A DNA stretch of 7,601 nt from an uncultured Holophagaceae bacterium. Its GTDB lineage: Bacteria > Acidobacteriota > Holophagae > Holophagales > Holophagaceae. The notes under the pieces are model-generated. The model was not told where the DNA came from. It was given only the letters and a program-made list of their open reading frames with translations, and ran no database searches. Location: NCBI GenBank assembly GCA_903890595.1, contig CAITBU010000001.1:1-7601 (forward strand), read 5' to 3'. How positions within the stretch are numbered: position 1 is the stretch's first letter; each line of letters opens with the position of its first letter. Below, piece after piece: positions 5,628 to 7,601 of this stretch. Position numbers and translations under genes: made by a program.

Positions 5628-6563
5628 CTAAAGCTCCGCCAGGGTCGCGGCGATGCCGGCTTCCAGGGTGGTGAAGGGGGCGGTGTAGCCGGCCTCTCGG
5701 AGGCTCTGCACGTCGGCCTGGGTGAAGCTCTGGTACTTGCCCACCAGCTCGGCGGGGAAGGGGATGTACTCGATGCGGCCCTGGCCCAGGTGGGCGATGA
5801 GCGTGCGGGCGATGTCGTTGAAGCTGCGGGCCAGGCCCGTGCCGGCGTTGACGATGCCCTTGGCCATGCCGCCGCTGCCGAAGTGGAGGTTGATGGCCAC
5901 GATGTCGCCCACGTGGATGAAGTCACGCTCCTGGCCCCCGTCCGGGTAGCCGTCCGTGCCCTCGAAGAGCCGGCAGACGCCCTGTTCCTGTAGCTGCCGC
6001 AGGAGCTGGTGCAGGACGGACATCATGCGGCCCTTGTGCTGCTCCCGGGGGCCGAAGACGTTGAAGTAGCGCAGGCCCATGACGGGGCTCTGGATGGCGG
6101 GCAGGAGGCTCCGCACATGCTGGTCGAAGGCCAGCTTGGAGTAGCCATAGACGTTCAGGGGCCGCTCGTTGGCGGGCACGGGCACAAAGGACCGGCTGGC
6201 CCCGTAGGTGGCGGCACTGCTGGCGTACACAAAGGGCACCTTGCGGGCCAGGCACCAGTGCAGGAGGGCCCGGGAGTCCCCGTAGTTGTTGGCCATCATG
6301 TAGCGGCCATCGGCCTCCATGGTGTCGGAGCAGGCGCCGTTGTGGAACACGGCCTCGGGGCTCAGATCCAGGGTGCCGGCGTCCAGGCGGACCCGGAACT
6401 CCTGCTTGTCCATGTAGTCGGCAAGGGTGAGGTCCGCCAGGTTCCGGGCCTTGTCGCCCCGGGTGAGGTTGTCCACCACCAGGATGTCGGTGTGCCCCCG
6501 GCGGTTCAGCTCCCGCACCAGGTTGCTGCCCACGAAGCCCGCGCCTCCCGTGACGATGAACAT
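5628..6563 (-). CDS. hldD: ADP-L-glycero-D-manno-heptose 6-epimerase
   Basis: HldD converts ADP-D-glycero-beta-D-manno-heptose to the L-glycero form, the last step in making the heptose donor for the inner core of lipopolysaccharide; it works in the cytoplasm with bound NADP. The 311 residues match E. coli HldD almost segment by segment. There is an N-terminal Rossmann motif VTGGAGFVGSN (4-14), then DILVVDNL, ADYMDK, and FHNGACSDTMEADGRYMM. The active site comprises YASSAATYG (113-121, with S115/S116), Y139 and K143 of NVYGYSK, and K177 in GPREQHKG. IEYIPFP and YQSFTQAD lie near the end. A few extra residues relative to E. coli sit in the EGTDGYPDGGQERDF loop (201-215), as in other proteobacterial forms. 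I chose the ATG at 6563-6561 because GGAGGA precedes it by 6 bases and the protein begins directly with the Rossmann strand. It lies 31 bases downstream of the transporter gene and is probably co-transcribed with it. Confidence 0.97.
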   Translation of the reverse strand: MFIVTGGAGFVGSNLVRELNRRGHTDILVVDNLTRGDKARNLADLTLADYMDKQEFRVRLDAGTLDLSPEAVFHNGACSDTMEADGRYMMANNYGDSRALLHWCLARKVPFVYASSAATYGASRSFVPVPANERPLNVYGYSKLAFDQHVRSLLPAIQSPVMGLRYFNVFGPREQHKGRMMSVLHQLLRQLQEQGVCRLFEGTDGYPDGGQERDFIHVGDIVAINLHFGSGGMAKGIVNAGTGLARSFNDIARTLIAHLGQGRIEYIPFPAELVGKYQSFTQADVQSLREAGYTAPFTTLEAGIAATLAEL

Positions 6564-6569
6564 GTCCGA

Positions 6570-6575
6570 TCCTCC
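6570..6575 (-). promoter_or_regulatory. Ribosome binding site setting the hldD start
   Basis: GGAGGA on the minus strand ends 6 bases before the ATG at 6563. An upstream in-frame ATG at 6692 would lie inside the transporter gene and add 43 residues unlike any epimerase, so the shorter start is preferred. Confidence 0.85.
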
Positions 6576-6585
6576 AGCCCGTCCA

Positions 6586-6600
6586 GGATAGCGTCTATCC
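6586..6600 (-). repeat. Short inverted repeat overlapping the transporter stop codon
   Basis: On the minus strand GGATAG, ACG, CTATCC form a 6-bp stem with a 3-base loop, and the TAG stop of the transporter gene is part of the first arm. There is no T-run after it, so it is unlikely to terminate transcription before hldD. ATCGGA occurs as a direct repeat just before it and again just before the hldD ATG. Chance is a fair explanation. Confidence 0.35.
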
Positions 6601-7545
6601 GATGACCTCTTCGGGCTCCGGTGTTCCTCGGCGCCGGGCCAGCCTCGGCCCCAGCTCTGCCACCAGCGTGGCCGAGAGGATGAGGACCCCACCCAGTGCT
6701 TGCGTGGCGCTCAGGTGCTCCCGGATGCCAGGGACCCAACCGCTCACCGCCAGGCCCACGGTCCAGACGGGCTCCATGGAGAAGATGACGGCGCACTCCG
6801 TGGCCCCCAGGCGGGACTGGTAGGTGCTCTGCACGTAGAAGGCCAGGGTGGTGGCCAGCAGGCCCATGAAGACCAGAGCCACCCACACTCCGCCCTGGGT
6901 CAGGGCCGGGCCGGCGCTCTGGAACCCGTAGGGGGCCGGGAGGGCCAGCGTGATGGCCAGAGAGATCACCCCGGTGACGGCCACCTGGGTGAAGGCCAGC
7001 ACCCAGCCGGAGCTGCGCCGAGAGAAGTGGGCCGTCATGACGATGTGGAAGCCGCAGAGGACGGCCGCCGCCAGGGTCTCCGAGTCGCCGCGGTTCCAGC
7101 CGCCCCAGGCGACGCCGGGCTCCCGCACCAGCAGGGTGAGCCCCGTGAGGGCCACCACAGCGCCGAGGGCATGCGAGGGCCGCAGACGGTCCCCCGCCAG
7201 CAGGGCCACCATGGGGGTGAAGATCACGTAGAGGCCGGTGATGAAGCCGGACTTGGAGGTAGAGGTGAAGCGCAGGCCGTCGGTCTGCAGCCAGAAGGTG
7301 GCCGTGAGCACCAGGCCCAGGAGCAGTCCGTCCAGGACCTCCCGGCGGCGGAGGGGCACCTTGAAGATCAGCAGCAGCAGGCCGAGGCAGGCGGTGCCGA
7401 TGGCGAAGCGGATGCTCAGCAGGGCCCCCACGGACAGCCCCGCCTGCAGGGAGTACTTGGTGGCGGGGAAGCCCCCGGCCCACACCAGGGCGATGGTCGC
7501 CAGGGCGAGGACGGCAACGAGGTGGGACCTGCGGGCTTCGGGCAT
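6595..7545 (-). CDS. EamA/DMT-superfamily transporter
   Basis: The 316-residue protein has about ten predicted membrane helices in two repeats, the layout of the EamA branch of the drug/metabolite transporter superfamily. Members export or import amino acids, nucleosides, sugars or other metabolites; the substrate cannot be read from this sequence. Repeat 1 begins with ALATIALVWAGGFPATKYSL (14-33) and contains LRFTSTSKSGFITGLYVIFTP (91-111, given here to 20 residues or fewer in core SKSGFITGLYVIFTP), a typical DMT signature. Repeat 2 begins at about 157 and includes STYQSRLGATECAVIFSMEP (240-259), the usual second-half signature. The C-terminal tail after 298 is charged and cytoplasmic. The ATG at 7545 is the only reasonable start, because a stop lies in frame three codons upstream, yet GGAGGG abuts it with no spacer. 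The adjacency to hldD hints at an envelope role but is weak evidence. Confidence 0.92.
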   Translation of the reverse strand: MPEARRSHLVAVLALATIALVWAGGFPATKYSLQAGLSVGALLSIRFAIGTACLGLLLLIFKVPLRRREVLDGLLLGLVLTATFWLQTDGLRFTSTSKSGFITGLYVIFTPMVALLAGDRLRPSHALGAVVALTGLTLLVREPGVAWGGWNRGDSETLAAAVLCGFHIVMTAHFSRRSSGWVLAFTQVAVTGVISLAITLALPAPYGFQSAGPALTQGGVWVALVFMGLLATTLAFYVQSTYQSRLGATECAVIFSMEPVWTVGLAVSGWVPGIREHLSATQALGGVLILSATLVAELGPRLARRRGTPEPEEVIG

Positions 7546-7554
7546 CCCTCCAGG

Positions 7555-7601
7555 CTATCGCCGGAGGCGCCTGGGCTCGATGGGAATCCTGGCGCCGTCG
7601 C
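7555..7601 (-). CDS. Possible C-terminal end of an upstream minus-strand gene (partial)
   Basis: Reading from the window edge on the minus strand, 14 codons encode DGARIPIEPRRLRR and end at a TAG at 7557-7555. Third positions are G or C in 12 of 14 codons, as in the surrounding genes. The stop lies 9 bases before the transporter ATG, a spacing typical of an operon. No family can be named from 14 residues. An alternative is a divergent plus-strand gene starting at the ATG at 7580 (MGILAPS), with GGAGG at 7563-7567 at a rather long distance of 12 bases. The two readings cannot be separated within this window. Confidence 0.35.
   Translation of the reverse strand, partial: DGARIPIEPRRLRR

Noticed and set aside
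6506..7483. Long minus-strand frame overlapping the transporter and hldD in another frame
   Set aside because: The product is rich in G, P, R and H with no family features, while the alternative frames encode clear EamA and HldD proteins.
1..7601. Search for CRISPR arrays, tRNA or rRNA genes, insertion sequences and phage genes
   Set aside because: No repeated spaced units, no tRNA-like cloverleaf and no transposase or phage-like protein were seen; intergenic space is very limited.

Overview
The window reads as a chromosomal segment of a GC-rich, Gram-negative, respiring bacterium. Codon third positions are strongly G/C. The genes include a complex I subunit, an F-type ATP synthase operon split from its F1 genes, and HldD, which makes the heptose precursor of lipopolysaccharide cores. 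The split atp layout, the c-subunit with a signal-like N-terminus, and a protein I recognise as TIGR04552-like fit Acidobacteriota (Holophaga/Geothrix-type) or the former Deltaproteobacteria. This placement is an inference; there is no rRNA or other decisive marker.

Left part (1-2912, all + strand): the 3' two thirds of nuoN, ended by a perfect 11-bp GCGA-loop terminator. Next comes an atpZ-atpI-atpB-atpE cluster encoding two membrane accessory proteins plus the a and c subunits of the Fo motor. atpZ and atpI overlap, atpI and atpB are 12 bases apart, and a 94-base spacer with a 10-bp hairpin precedes atpE. A 13-bp-stem terminator closes the cluster. Subunits b, delta and all of F1 are absent, so they must lie elsewhere.

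Middle part (2949-5623, + strand): three tightly packed genes. The first is an unannotated-looking 389-residue protein. Read closely, it carries in order the sequence landmarks of a RelA/SpoT-type nucleotidyltransferase fold. It overlaps by 7 bases a SpoIIAA/RsbV-type STAS anti-sigma antagonist, which is followed 6 bases later by a receiver-PP2C (RsbU-like) phosphatase. The last two form the phosphatase and antagonist arms of a partner-switching system; the kinase/anti-sigma partner is not in the window. The three genes together look like one signalling unit, and this is the most interesting part of the window.

Right part (5628-7601, - strand): hldD (ADP-glycero-manno-heptose 6-epimerase), preceded by a DMT/EamA-family transporter gene, probably co-transcribed. 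At the right edge there may be the last codons of another minus-strand gene. The phosphatase gene and hldD converge with only 4 bases between their stop codons. I saw no tRNA, rRNA, CRISPR array, insertion sequence or other mobile element.
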